Shown piece by piece: positions 1-8,779 of a stretch of 64,000 nt of DNA (within the stretch, counting starts at the first letter, position 1; every line of letters starts with the position of its first letter). This DNA comes from Terrisporobacter glycolicus ATCC 14880 = DSM 1288. Lineage in GTDB: Bacteria; Bacillota; Clostridia; Peptostreptococcales; Peptostreptococcaceae. The notes below the pieces were generated by a model. The model ran no database searches and was not told the DNA's origin. It saw nothing but the letters and a program-made list of their open reading frames with translations. A program made the translations under genes and the position numbers. The stretch lies in contig NZ_CP117523.1 of assembly GCF_036812735.1 (NCBI RefSeq), positions 1,922,001 to 1,986,000 of the forward strand. Reading direction: 5' to 3'.

Positions 1-59
1 CTAAACATGTAAAAAAAAGGTTATAATAGTAATAAGAGGTATAATGGAAAGGAGAAAAA

Positions 60-1742
60 ATGAAAAAAATATTTAAAACTTATGGGATAGCTTTATTAAT
101 AGTAGCTATTTATGCATTTGTAAAACTACCAGTACTGAGGTTTGATTTCACATCAGGATTTACAATGCTAATTTTATTCTTTGTTTTAGCTGGTGTTCTT
201 GACATGATGCTTGATAGAGGAGAAAGAACATCTAAAAGTGCAAAAAATAACTTTTTAATAGCAGGTGTTTTGTTAGTTGTAATTATTATTATTCCATTCT
301 TTGTAACATCTCCTATATTTAGAGCTAGTTCTTATAAAGACTTACTTGGAAAAGTAGAGGAAAGTGTTTTTACAGAAGATGTGAGTCCAGTAAGTGTGGA
401 TAAAATTAGAATTGTAGACAAAGATATGGCAATAAAATTAGGAGAAAAAAAACTTGGGGAAATACCAGCAATAGGAAGTATATCTAAAGTTGGTGACTAC
501 TCAATACAAAGTGTTAAAGGGGAATTATATTGGATTGCACCTCTCGTGCATAGAGATATTATAAAATGGATAACTAATTTAGAGGGTACTAATGGTTATA
601 TTATGGTATCAGCAAGTGATCCGCAAGACGTGAGATTAGTTCAAAACCTTGATGGGAAACAACTTAAAATAGTATATCAAGAAGAAGCATATTTCTTACA
701 AGATTTACATAGACATGTTTATCTAAATGGTGGTATGAAATATGGTATGACTGATTTTAATTTTGAAATTGATGACAATGGAAAGCCTTATTGGGTTGTA
801 ACTTTATATGAACATGCTGTTGGATATGGAGGATCAAATGCAGTAGGAACAGCTATTGTGGATGCTCAAAGTGGAGATGTTAAAATATACTCAATTAAAG
901 ATACACCGAAGTGGGTAGATAGAATACAACCAGAAAGCTTTATAGTGGACCAAATAAATAATTGGGGACTATATGTAAACGGATTTTTAAATTCAGTAAT
1001 ATCTGAAGAAGGTGTATTACTACCATCAGAGGGAACTTCCTTAGTATATGGAAAAGATGGAAAATCATATTGGTATACAGGAATTACTTCGGCAGGAGCA
1101 GATGAATCAACAGTAGGATTTATGTTAGTTGATTCTAGAACAAAGGAATCAAAATTGTATATGCAAACTGGAGCAACAGAAACTGCAGCTATGACAACTG
1201 CAGAAGGAAAAGTACAAGAAAAAAATTATAAAGCAACTTTCCCAGTTATGTATAATATTCTTGGAAAGCCAACATATGTGCTAGGCTTAAAAGATAAGGC
1301 TGATCTTGTAAAAATGGTAGCATTTGTATCTGTTGAAGATTATAGCATAATAGGAATGGGAGATACAAAAGAAGATGCCTATAAAAATTATAAAGAAGCA
1401 TTAGAATCTAAAGGGAACGATATTGATTTTAACACAAGTGAAAACTTACAAAAAGTAGAAGGAACTGTATCTAGAATAAACCAAGATGTAAAAAGTGGAA
1501 ACACAACATATTATATTACATTAAAAAATAATAAAGAATTAATATTTACAGGGACATCAAAAATATCTTCAGAGCTACCTTTAACAATGGTAGGAGATAA
1601 GGTAAGTATATCTTATGATAAAACAGATTCAAATATAATAAGCATTGCAGAGTTTGATAATATTAATATTGGAAAAACAGAAAAAACTGCAAATAAAGAA
1701 GAAAATAGTGAAAAAATTGATAATAAAGAAAAAACTGAGTAA
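60..1742 (+). CDS. Conserved membrane-anchored protein of unknown function
   Basis: The 560-residue product has three hydrophobic N-terminal segments (about residues 8-25, 33-50 and 65-85), so it is membrane-anchored, with a large soluble part after them. The soluble part carries repeated units that look PepSY-like: a tyrosine/tryptophan-rich strand pattern such as GELYWIAPLVH, GKPYWVVTLYEH and GKSYWYTGI recurs three times. The C-terminus (about 460-540) resembles a small beta-barrel, followed by a Lys/Glu/Asn tail. The start is well supported by GGAGAAAAA just upstream. A U-tailed hairpin follows the stop, so it appears monocistronic. I do not recognise a named family; the PepSY comparison rests on pattern only. 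Confidence 0.8.
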   Translation: MKKIFKTYGIALLIVAIYAFVKLPVLRFDFTSGFTMLILFFVLAGVLDMMLDRGERTSKSAKNNFLIAGVLLVVIIIIPFFVTSPIFRASSYKDLLGKVEESVFTEDVSPVSVDKIRIVDKDMAIKLGEKKLGEIPAIGSISKVGDYSIQSVKGELYWIAPLVHRDIIKWITNLEGTNGYIMVSASDPQDVRLVQNLDGKQLKIVYQEEAYFLQDLHRHVYLNGGMKYGMTDFNFEIDDNGKPYWVVTLYEHAVGYGGSNAVGTAIVDAQSGDVKIYSIKDTPKWVDRIQPESFIVDQINNWGLYVNGFLNSVISEEGVLLPSEGTSLVYGKDGKSYWYTGITSAGADESTVGFMLVDSRTKESKLYMQTGATETAAMTTAEGKVQEKNYKATFPVMYNILGKPTYVLGLKDKADLVKMVAFVSVEDYSIIGMGDTKEDAYKNYKEALESKGNDIDFNTSENLQKVEGTVSRINQDVKSGNTTYYITLKNNKELIFTGTSKISSELPLTMVGDKVSISYDKTDSNIISIAEFDNINIGKTEKTANKEENSEKIDNKEKTE

Positions 1743-1763
1743 TATAAAATAGAATATATTAAC

Positions 1764-1799
1764 AAAAAAAGGAAGAAAATTTTAATCTTCCTTTTTTTA
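1764..1799 (+). terminator. Intrinsic terminator after the membrane-protein gene
   Basis: A hairpin pairs AAGGAAGA with TCTTCCTT and runs into seven T, directly behind the stop at 1742. Confidence 0.8.
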
Positions 1800-1872
1800 T
1801 TTGTAAATTTTATTAAGTGATTTTAATATAATATAGTACAACTTGGTAAAAACAGCTTCAAGGAGATTGACT

Positions 1873-2478
1873 ATGGTGGGATTAGAAAAAGATATTTTGT
1901 ATTTAGTAAGTAGAGTAAGATGCGTCACAGAAAATCAAGTGGGAAAAGTATTTAATAGTAAAAAAAGAAATGGCAAAAAACCCCTAAAGAGGACATTGAG
2001 AAAAATGTGTAATGATTATACTTTGAGAAAGTTTCCATGTAATGTTAACTATACAAATTTTAAAGATAATTCAGGAGTTTATTATCTAAATGGAAGTAAT
2101 ATTGAAAAGGGAAAGAGTTTAACAAAAATGTTACTAGGTTCTGAAATTGCAATTAGATTAAATAGTGCAGGATATGAAACTGTTAGATTTTATAGAAATG
2201 CAAAAGTAGGAGATGAAACTTATGATATATTTATAGAATATATAAATCCCTATGGAGAAAGACTACAAGTATTAATAGACATTGAACTGGATGAAAGCTT
2301 TAGATGTTCAAAGTATAGCAATATTTCTAATGATATTGATAACTCGACCATACCATTTTTTATGGTACCAAAGGTTATTGTTATATCTTCTAGAGAACAA
2401 AAGCATAATAAGTGTAATATTAATGAACATATATATTTCTTAGATACATCTTTGAATAGATTATTTAATTATTTGTAA
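1873..2478 (+). CDS. Orphan winged-helix protein, replication-relaxation-like
   Basis: I chose ATG 1873 because AAGGAG ends about seven bases before it; the frame stays open upstream to a TTG at 1843 with no ribosome site. The product is 201 residues. The first half (LEKDILYLVSRVRCVTENQV...) reads as a winged helix followed by a YYLNG hairpin. The second half has an acidic strand pattern, YDIFIEYI...VLIDIELDES, like the nuclease-fold C-terminus of Replic_Relax proteins. Those are usually encoded on plasmids or integrative elements, but no replication or transfer gene lies nearby. The family assignment is inference from pattern and could be wrong. Confidence 0.6.
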   Translation: MVGLEKDILYLVSRVRCVTENQVGKVFNSKKRNGKKPLKRTLRKMCNDYTLRKFPCNVNYTNFKDNSGVYYLNGSNIEKGKSLTKMLLGSEIAIRLNSAGYETVRFYRNAKVGDETYDIFIEYINPYGERLQVLIDIELDESFRCSKYSNISNDIDNSTIPFFMVPKVIVISSREQKHNKCNINEHIYFLDTSLNRLFNYL

Positions 2479-2505
2479 AATAAATAAATAGTTTTATGAT
2501 TTTTA

Positions 2506-2534
2506 TTGCATCTTAAAGTATGTTATGCTATTAA
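2506..2534 (+). promoter_or_regulatory. Promoter for the lysine riboswitch-lysC-lysA operon
   Basis: TTGCAT (2506-2511), a 17-base spacer and TATTAA (2529-2534), with TG one base before the -10 box. It lies some 25 bases before the aptamer. Confidence 0.55.
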
Positions 2535-2554
2535 TATATTATTAATAAAAAAAG

Positions 2555-2740
2555 ATAAGAACCTAAGGTAGAGGCGCTGTACTTAATAGTACTAACATAT
2601 AGCTGGCAAGCAATTATATGTTAGGAAAGGAATTACAGCCGAAGGTAGCTTATAGGCATATAAGCTATCTGGACTTATGCAAAACATGTATAAGGCTGTC
2701 ACTTTTATTCGTAAGAGCAATGTAGCAACAGATCTGTTTT
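2555..2740 (+). promoter_or_regulatory. Lysine riboswitch (L-box) aptamer
   Basis: The conserved L-box blocks occur in order: AAGGTAGAGGCGC (2565-2577), GGAAAGGAATTACAGCCGAAGG (split across 2624-2645), CTGGACT (2669-2675) and GGCTGTCACT (2694-2703). Complementary arms form the peripheral helices, for example ATAGCTTAT/ATAAGCTAT around 2646-2668. Lysine binding in this family stabilises the aptamer and favours the downstream terminator, shutting off lysine biosynthesis. The genes that follow are lysC and lysA, which fits exactly. Boundaries are approximate. Confidence 0.93.
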
Positions 2741-2745
2741 TAAGG

Positions 2746-2774
2746 TCGTTGGCGACATGAGCGAAGCGAATTTT
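2746..2774 (+). repeat. Dispersed repeat copy A, inside the riboswitch expression platform
   Basis: A 29-base stretch around CATGAGCGAAGCGAATTTT matches, with four mismatches, the minus strand at 22108-22136. It is GC-richer than its surroundings and lies between the lysine aptamer and the terminator hairpin. Confidence 0.55.
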
Positions 2775-2814
2775 TTCTAAGTGTTGAGCTACAAGGTTTA
2801 CTATGGCTAATTTT

Positions 2815-2853
2815 AACGTCCAAAGTATACCTTTGGGCGTTTTATTTTTTTTT
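2815..2853 (+). terminator. Riboswitch-controlled intrinsic terminator
   Basis: AACGTCCAAAG pairs with CTTTGGGCGTT across TATAC and is followed by a T-rich run. It sits between the lysine aptamer and lysC, where a transcription-attenuating L-box needs it. Confidence 0.85.
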
Positions 2854-2884
2854 ATGCAATTTCATAATTTAAGGGGTGGTAATA

Positions 2885-4081
2885 GTGAGCAAAGTAGTTG
2901 TTCAAAAGTATGGTGGAAGTTCTGTATCTAGTACTGAAAAAATTAAGCTTATTGCAAGTAAATTAATAGAAAGAAAAAAGAAAAATGCTAAGATTGTTGT
3001 TGTAGTTTCAGCTATGGGAGATACAACTGACGATTTTATAAGTTTAGCAAAAGACATAACTAAATCTCCAGACAAAAGGGAACTGGATGTGTTAATGTCT
3101 ACTGGTGAAATGATATCTGCATCTTTATTATCAATGAGTTTAAACTCTTTAGGATGTGAAGCAGTGAGTTATAATGCTTATCAATTAAATATTAAAACTA
3201 GTGGACTTCATGGAAAATCATTAATAGATGATATCGATGTTAGTAAAATAAATGAAAGTTTAGATGGTGGGAAGATTGTAATAGTAACAGGATTTCAAGG
3301 TTTAAATGATGAAGGAGATATAACTACTTTAGGAAGGGGAGGCTCAGATACTTCAGCTGTGGCTTTGGCTGTAAAATTAGAAGGAATTTGTGAAATATAT
3401 ACTGATGTTGATGGTATCTATTTTACAGATCCAAGAAAATTTAGTGAAGCTAAAAAAATAAAAGAAATCGAATATGAAGAAATGTTGGAATTGGCAAGTT
3501 TAGGGGCCCAAGTAATGCATTCGAGAAGTGTGGAGTTGGCACAAAAATATAATGTGGAGTTATATGTAGGATTATCTTGTAGTGATATTAAAGGAACATA
3601 CATAAGGGGGAATAAAGAAATGAAATTAGAGGATAAAGTTATTACAGGTCTTGCAACTTGTGATGAAGATGCAGCCATAACAATAGTAGATATAAATATG
3701 GAAGATGTATCTAAATTATTTGAAAAAATAGCTGTAGATGGAGTTAGTATTGATATGATAAGTCAGACAGCGCCATTTAATGGGAAAGTAAATGTGTCAT
3801 TCACTATACCAAAGGATGATTTAATGGAATGTGAACAAATAGTTGGTTGCTTTGTACCAAGGGATAGTATTGTTATAGATGAACAAATAACAAAGTTTTC
3901 TTTAGTAGGTCTTGGCATGAAAAATACTAGTGGTGTTGCTTCGAAGGTGTTTAAAATATTTAGTGATAATAACATAGCTGTAAAATTAATTACGACATCT
4001 GAAATAAGAATTACATGTGCAATAAACTCTTCTTCGAAAGAAGTGGCAATAAGAGAAATAGCAAAAGAATTTAATTTATAA
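2885..4081 (+). CDS. lysC: Aspartate kinase
   Basis: It phosphorylates aspartate, the first step of the lysine/threonine/methionine pathway. The N-terminal kinase domain shows KYGGSS near the start, the GRGGSDTSA loop and TDVDGIYFTDPR; two ACT regulatory domains follow from about residue 265. At about 398 residues it has the usual monofunctional length. I prefer GTG 2885 over GTG 2876 because AAGGGG (2871-2876) would overlap the earlier start. It is the first gene behind the lysine riboswitch and is followed 14 bases later by lysA, so this isozyme is very probably the lysine-dedicated one. Confidence 0.95.
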   Translation: MSKVVVQKYGGSSVSSTEKIKLIASKLIERKKKNAKIVVVVSAMGDTTDDFISLAKDITKSPDKRELDVLMSTGEMISASLLSMSLNSLGCEAVSYNAYQLNIKTSGLHGKSLIDDIDVSKINESLDGGKIVIVTGFQGLNDEGDITTLGRGGSDTSAVALAVKLEGICEIYTDVDGIYFTDPRKFSEAKKIKEIEYEEMLELASLGAQVMHSRSVELAQKYNVELYVGLSCSDIKGTYIRGNKEMKLEDKVITGLATCDEDAAITIVDINMEDVSKLFEKIAVDGVSIDMISQTAPFNGKVNVSFTIPKDDLMECEQIVGCFVPRDSIVIDEQITKFSLVGLGMKNTSGVASKVFKIFSDNNIAVKLITTSEIRITCAINSSSKEVAIREIAKEFNL

Positions 4082-4095
4082 AATAGGAGGATAAT

Positions 4096-5391
4096 ATGAA
4101 ACTTCATGGCACAATGGAAATAAAAGATAGTAATTTATACATAGGTGGGGTAAGTGCACTAGATTTAGCAAAAAAATACGAGACACCTCTTTATGTATTT
4201 GATGAGGAATTAATTAGAAATAATTGCAAAGAATATAATAAATATTTTAAGGTTAAAGAAAATAATAATAAAATTGCATATGCAGGGAAAGCTTTTTTAC
4301 CTAAATATATGTGCAATCTAATAGATGAAGAAGGATTATATTTAGATGTTGTTTCTGGCGGAGAATTATTTACAGCTTATAAATCTAATTTTCCTATGGA
4401 GAAAATATTATTTCATGGAAATAACAAAACAATAGATGAGATTAGAATGGGTGTTGAGTTAGGTGTAGGAGTGTTTGTAGTAGATAATTTCTATGAATTA
4501 GATATATTAGAAAAGCTTTGTAAAGAAAAAAATATGATACAAGACATATTTTATAGAGTAACTCCTGGTATCGATGCGCATACTCACAAATATATTAGAA
4601 CAGGTCAAATAGACTCTAAATTTGGTTTTGCATTGACAAATGGTGATTTTTATATGGCAGTAGAAAGATTAAAAGAATATAAAAATGTAAAATTAATTGG
4701 TATTCATGCTCATATTGGTTCGCAAATATTTGAGGTAGAACCTTATGAAGAAGAAGTTGATGTTATGTTTAACTTGGTAAAAAAATTAAAATATGAATAT
4801 GATATAGAAATAAAAGAGATAGACTTTGGTGGTGGTATAGGTGTTTACTATACTAAGGAAGATAAGCCTAGAAGTATTAAAGAATTTTGCGAGAAAATTA
4901 TAAATAAATGCAATGAAAAATGCAAAGAATTAAATATGAAGATGCCTACTCTTATATTAGAACCAGGTAGATCTTTAGTTGCAAATGCTGGAAGTACTTT
5001 ATATTCTATTGGATCAATTAAAAATATTAAGGATGTAAGAACTTATGTAAGTGTAGATGGTGGGATGACTGATAATATAAGACCTTCTTTATACCAAGCA
5101 GGGTATGAATGTGCTATTGTAAATAAAATGAATAATGAAAAATCTGAACATAAGGTAACTATTGCTGGAAAATGTTGTGAAAGTGGAGATATTTTAATAT
5201 CAAATACTAGTATATTAAATATCGAAAGTGAAGATGTATTAATAACAACGTCTACAGGAGCTTACGGATACTCTATGGCATCAAACTATAATAAAATACC
5301 TAAAAATCCAGTTGTATTTGTAAATAAAGGTAACGATAAATTAATATGTAAAAGACAAAGTTATGAAGATTTATTGTCTTTAGAGTTATAG
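4096..5391 (+). CDS. lysA: Diaminopimelate decarboxylase
   Basis: This PLP enzyme removes CO2 from meso-diaminopimelate to give lysine. The Orn/DAP/Arg decarboxylase fold is clear: the PLP lysine lies in AYAGKAFL (about residues 55-62), with HAHIGSQI, the glycine loop DFGGGIGV, EPGRSLVANAG and the CESGDIL substrate motif. The length of 431 residues is normal. AGGAGG stands at the usual distance before ATG 4096. It shares the riboswitch-controlled transcript with lysC and is closed by a strong terminator, giving a two-gene lysine operon made of the first and last pathway steps. Confidence 0.96.
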   Translation: MKLHGTMEIKDSNLYIGGVSALDLAKKYETPLYVFDEELIRNNCKEYNKYFKVKENNNKIAYAGKAFLPKYMCNLIDEEGLYLDVVSGGELFTAYKSNFPMEKILFHGNNKTIDEIRMGVELGVGVFVVDNFYELDILEKLCKEKNMIQDIFYRVTPGIDAHTHKYIRTGQIDSKFGFALTNGDFYMAVERLKEYKNVKLIGIHAHIGSQIFEVEPYEEEVDVMFNLVKKLKYEYDIEIKEIDFGGGIGVYYTKEDKPRSIKEFCEKIINKCNEKCKELNMKMPTLILEPGRSLVANAGSTLYSIGSIKNIKDVRTYVSVDGGMTDNIRPSLYQAGYECAIVNKMNNEKSEHKVTIAGKCCESGDILISNTSILNIESEDVLITTSTGAYGYSMASNYNKIPKNPVVFVNKGNDKLICKRQSYEDLLSLEL

Positions 5392-5394
5392 AAT

Positions 5395-5434
5395 AAAAAA
5401 GTTCTTTACTACTAAAAAAGTAAGGAACTTTTTT
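5395..5434 (+). terminator. Intrinsic terminator of lysC-lysA
   Basis: AAAGTTCTTTACT pairs with AGTAAGGAACTTT and ends in a T run. Confidence 0.88.
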
Positions 5435-5552
5435 ATATTAAAAATAAAATTGTATAAATACTTATTAATGTATAAATATAATTATATGAGATTTTATGAT
5501 GTGCAAAATTAGTGTTTATGATAAACTATATTATACAACAGGGAGGATTTTC

Positions 5553-6158
5553 ATGAAAAAGAAATTATTATTAATATTAGTTTTAATAACTGTTTTGACA
5601 GGTGGATGTAGTAAAATAACTGGAAAAAGTTCTTTAATAAAAGGACAAGAAAAACTTGAAAATCATAAATATGGTGAGGCCTTAACTTTATTATCTCAAG
5701 CCTTAAATGAAGATTCAGAAAATGAGTCAGCTAGAGCAATGTATATGCAAGCAAGAAGGATGCAAAATGCAGAGAATTACGAGAAAAAACATGATTATGA
5801 GAAAGCAATAAAAGAACTGGATTCAATTGTAAATATAAATGCAGGTTCTAAACAAATTAAGAGAGAATCAATAAATAAAAAAGCAGAACTTGAAAAATTA
5901 CAAAAAACTGCTGAAAAAGAAGCTTTAGAAAGAAAAGAAAATGCAAAAAAAGCTTCTGAAAAAGACATTAATAAATTAGAATCAGAAATGATTTACAATA
6001 ATAAGAAAAAAGAAGAAGAAAAGAAAAAACAAGAAACTGAGGAAAGTAATAAAGAGGAATTAAGAAAAGATCCTATAAAAGAAGAAACTGAAGATAAAAA
6101 AGATAATTCACAAACAAACACAGACCCACAATTAAAAGATACAAGTGATAATAAATAA
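5553..6158 (+). CDS. Lipoprotein with TPR-like and charged coiled-coil region
   Basis: I start at ATG 5553, preceded by GGGAGG; the frame is open to 5496 without a ribosome site. The 201-residue product has a lipoprotein signal (KKKLLLILVLITVLTGGC, lipobox LTGGC). Helical repeats follow, KYGEALTLLSQALNEDSE and DYEKAIKELDSIVNINAG, spaced as in tetratricopeptide repeats. The last 90 residues are almost entirely Lys/Glu/Asn and probably coiled or disordered. It is likely anchored on the outer face of the membrane. It stands alone between two terminators; function unknown. Confidence 0.8.
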   Translation: MKKKLLLILVLITVLTGGCSKITGKSSLIKGQEKLENHKYGEALTLLSQALNEDSENESARAMYMQARRMQNAENYEKKHDYEKAIKELDSIVNINAGSKQIKRESINKKAELEKLQKTAEKEALERKENAKKASEKDINKLESEMIYNNKKKEEEKKKQETEESNKEELRKDPIKEETEDKKDNSQTNTDPQLKDTSDNK

Positions 6159-6177
6159 GTAGATAAAGCTAATTATA

Positions 6178-6208
6178 AATAAACTGCCGTATGCAGTTTA
6201 TTTTTTTA
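6178..6208 (+). terminator. Intrinsic terminator after the lipoprotein gene
   Basis: AAATAAACTGC pairs with GCAGTTTATTT around CGTAT and ends in a T run. Confidence 0.88.
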
Positions 6209-6307
6209 TTTTATAGGAAATATAAATAATAGATAAAAATATCTTGTGAAAATTTGTCACATATATTAGTATTTACTATGGACAAAAAAATAATTAAAGG
6301 AGTAAAT

Positions 6308-7021
6308 ATGAGAATAAACAAATATATAGCTTCTTGTGGAGTAGCATCTAGAAGAAAAGCTGAAGAACTTATTTTAAATAAAAAAGTAAAAGTAAATGGA
6401 AAGTTAATAGAAGAATTATCTTTTCAAGTTGATGAGCAAATAGACACTGTGGAAGTTGATGGAGTAAAAATATCTCTTGACTCAAATTTAGTATATATAT
6501 TATTAAACAAACCAGAAGGATACATAACAACAGTTAAAGACCAATTTGAAAGGCAAAGTGTAATAGACTTATTAAGTGATATAAAAGAAAGAGTATTTCC
6601 TGTGGGGAGATTAGATTATGAAACAAGTGGCCTTTTATTGCTTACTAATGACGGTGATTTAACGTATAAATTAACTCACCCTAAACACGAAATTGACAAG
6701 ACATATATTGCTATGGTGAAAGGTCAGTTAAGTGAAGAAGAAATTAGAAATTTTAAATCTGGTCTATATATAGAAGATTATAAAACCGCATCAGCTAAAA
6801 TTAAAGTTGTATATTATGATAAAAATAAAGATATATCTAAGTTAGAAATAAAAATACATGAAGGTAAAAATAGACAAGTAAGAAAAATGTGTAAAGCTAT
6901 AAATCACCCAGTACTTAGACTTAAAAGGGTAGCTATGGGTAAAATAACTTTAAAAGACTGTAAAATAGGTGAATACAGATATTTAACAGAAGAAGAAATA
7001 AATTATCTTAAAAATATATAG
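6308..7021 (+). CDS. rluB: rRNA pseudouridine synthase, RsuA/RluB family
   Basis: It converts a specific uridine in ribosomal RNA to pseudouridine. The N-terminus is an S4 RNA-binding domain (MRINKYIASCGVASRRKAEE). The catalytic aspartate lies in GRLDYETSGLLLLTNDGD (about residues 100-117), and the C-terminal KNRQVRKMC helix is typical of RsuA/RluB/RluF. ATG 6308 is chosen because AAAGGAG lies seven bases upstream; the frame is open from 6254. Length is 237 residues. The mnmM gene follows nine bases later, so the two RNA-modification genes are probably co-transcribed. Whether the target is 23S or 16S RNA cannot be read from sequence alone. Confidence 0.9.
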   Translation: MRINKYIASCGVASRRKAEELILNKKVKVNGKLIEELSFQVDEQIDTVEVDGVKISLDSNLVYILLNKPEGYITTVKDQFERQSVIDLLSDIKERVFPVGRLDYETSGLLLLTNDGDLTYKLTHPKHEIDKTYIAMVKGQLSEEEIRNFKSGLYIEDYKTASAKIKVVYYDKNKDISKLEIKIHEGKNRQVRKMCKAINHPVLRLKRVAMGKITLKDCKIGEYRYLTEEEINYLKNI

Positions 7022-7030
7022 AGGTAGATT

Positions 7031-7606
7031 ATGTTAAGAGCAAAATATATAAATAAAATAACTGAAGTAAACAAAATATTTTTAGAGAAAATTATTGAAA
7101 AAGGCCATGTAGTAATTGATGCTACAATGGGAAATGGGTATGACACAGTATACTTAGGAAATTTAGTCGGAGAAACGGGGAAAGTATATGCATTTGATGT
7201 TCAAGAAGAAGCTCTAACTTCTACAAGAAAAAAAGTTATAAGAGATAATATGGAGGATAGAGTTGAACTAATTCTAGATGGACACGAAAACTTAGATAAA
7301 TATGTTAAAGAAGACGTAAGTTGTGTAGTATTTAACTTAGGGTACTTACCAAGGGCGAAACACATGGTTATTACGAAACCAGAGACTACTTTAGAAGCCA
7401 TCAAAAAAAGTTTAGAATTATTAAAAGCAAATGGCGTAATAAGTATAGCTGCATATATAGGACATGAAGGTGGCCTTGATGAAAAAAATTACATATGTGA
7501 ATACTTAGACAATTTAGATCAAAAACAATACAATGTATTGCGTATGGAGTTTACAAATCAAATAAATAATCCACCGCAACTTATTCTAGTAGAAAAAAAA
7601 GGTTAA
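7031..7606 (+). CDS. mnmM: tRNA (mnm5s2U34) methyltransferase MnmM (YtqB family)
   Basis: The product is a small class I SAM-dependent methyltransferase of 191 residues, collinear with B. subtilis YtqB, which was later named MnmM and methylates 5-aminomethyl-2-thiouridine at the tRNA wobble position. Visible motifs are VIDATMGNGYDT (SAM loop, about residues 28-39), AFDVQEEA, FNLGYLPRAKH and the conserved TKPETT. It directly follows the pseudouridine synthase. Older annotations call this family rRNA methylase; the tRNA role is transferred from characterised relatives. Confidence 0.88.
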   Translation: MLRAKYINKITEVNKIFLEKIIEKGHVVIDATMGNGYDTVYLGNLVGETGKVYAFDVQEEALTSTRKKVIRDNMEDRVELILDGHENLDKYVKEDVSCVVFNLGYLPRAKHMVITKPETTLEAIKKSLELLKANGVISIAAYIGHEGGLDEKNYICEYLDNLDQKQYNVLRMEFTNQINNPPQLILVEKKG

Positions 7607-7669
7607 GAAATATATAATTTTGCTGCCTTATAAAAAATATATTGAACAATGAAAAAATGAAATAATATT

Positions 7670-7708
7670 TTATAACTTAATATAAACAGTGGTATAATTA
7701 AGTTATAA
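7670..7708. promoter_or_regulatory. Perfect 12-bp inverted repeat over the rpiR-family promoter
   Basis: TTATAACTTAAT (7670-7681) is repeated exactly in reverse complement as ATTAAGTTATAA (7697-7708). The right arm overlaps an apparent -10 box TATAAT (7693-7698). No T run follows, so it looks like a dimer-binding operator rather than a terminator. The next gene encodes a dimeric RpiR-type regulator, suggesting autoregulation. Confidence 0.6.
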
Positions 7709-7763
7709 GTATGAATAATTTACAAATACTTCATATTTTTCACAAAAGAAAGAGGAGCATATT

Positions 7764-8639
7764 ATGGAATTTACAAATAATATAAATGATAGTAAACAAT
7801 TAATTTCAATTATACAATCTCGTTATCCTAAAATGAGTAAGGGGCAAAAACTTATAGCCCAATATATTATTAAAAATTATGATAAAGTAGCGTTTATGAC
7901 TGCAAGTAAACTTGGGGAAACTGTAGGTGTTAGTGAGTCTACTGTGGTAAGGTTTGCTAATGCTTTAGGATATCCAGGATACCCTAAATTACAAGATGCA
8001 TTACAAGAGTTAATAAAAAATAAATTAACAACAGTACAAAGGGTCGAAATGGCCAATGATGACTATTCTGATGATGCAACAATACTAAGTAAGGTTCTAA
8101 AAAGTGATATAGATAATATAAGAGGAACTTTGGAAGAAATTGATGCAAAAGCTTTTAAGGATGCTTCAGAAGAAATATTAAAAGCCAGAAAAATATATAT
8201 TTTAGGTATGAGAAGTTCTCACGTTATAGCTCAATACCTAGGATTTTATTTAGATTTAATATTAGACAATGTTCATGTAATAAGACTAGACATGGGAGAC
8301 GTTTTTGAACAAATAGTTAGAATAAACGAAGAAGATGTAATAATAACATTTAGTTTTCCTAGATATTCTAAAAAATCATATCAAGTTGTTGATTATGCTA
8401 AAAATAAGGGAGCTCATATAATATCAATTACGGATAGTTATTTTGCGCCAGTAGCATGTTTATCTGATAATACTCTTTTAGTAAAGAGTAATATGGCGTC
8501 ATTTGTTGACTCTTTAGTTCCTGCTATGACTGTAGCCAACGCACTTGCCATATCTGTTGGTATGAAAGAGAAAGAAGAAATAAAAAAATACTTCGATGAC
8601 TTGGAAAAAATATGGAAACAGTATTCTATATATGAATAA
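7764..8639 (+). CDS. MurR/RpiR family transcriptional regulator
   Basis: The 291-residue product has an N-terminal HTH_6 domain with the recognition region SESTVVRFANALGYPGYPKL (about residues 55-74). A SIS sugar-isomerase-like domain follows (about 125-265), with YILGMRSSHVIAQYL and TFSFPRYSKK. Members bind DNA as dimers or tetramers and sense phosphosugars through the SIS domain. AGAGGAG precedes ATG 7764. No sugar-use genes are adjacent, so its regulon is not evident; the only clear candidate target in view is the inverted repeat at its own promoter. Confidence 0.88.
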   Translation: MEFTNNINDSKQLISIIQSRYPKMSKGQKLIAQYIIKNYDKVAFMTASKLGETVGVSESTVVRFANALGYPGYPKLQDALQELIKNKLTTVQRVEMANDDYSDDATILSKVLKSDIDNIRGTLEEIDAKAFKDASEEILKARKIYILGMRSSHVIAQYLGFYLDLILDNVHVIRLDMGDVFEQIVRINEEDVIITFSFPRYSKKSYQVVDYAKNKGAHIISITDSYFAPVACLSDNTLLVKSNMASFVDSLVPAMTVANALAISVGMKEKEEIKKYFDDLEKIWKQYSIYE

Positions 8640-8728
8640 AATTAATTAACTCATAGCAGCAACCATATGTATTTGTTATAATTTCAACAAATGCGTTGTT
8701 TAGAATTTTGAATTTATTAAAAAACTTA

Positions 8729-8757
8729 TTGACATATAATTAGAAAATGAATAATAT
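8729..8757 (+). promoter_or_regulatory. Sigma-A type promoter of the T-box leader
   Basis: A consensus -35 box TTGACA (8729-8734), a spacer of exactly 17 bases and a -10 box TAATAT (8752-8757). It is well placed to start the T-box leader. Confidence 0.75.
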
Positions 8758-8779
8758 TATTAATAAAAATATGATAAAT

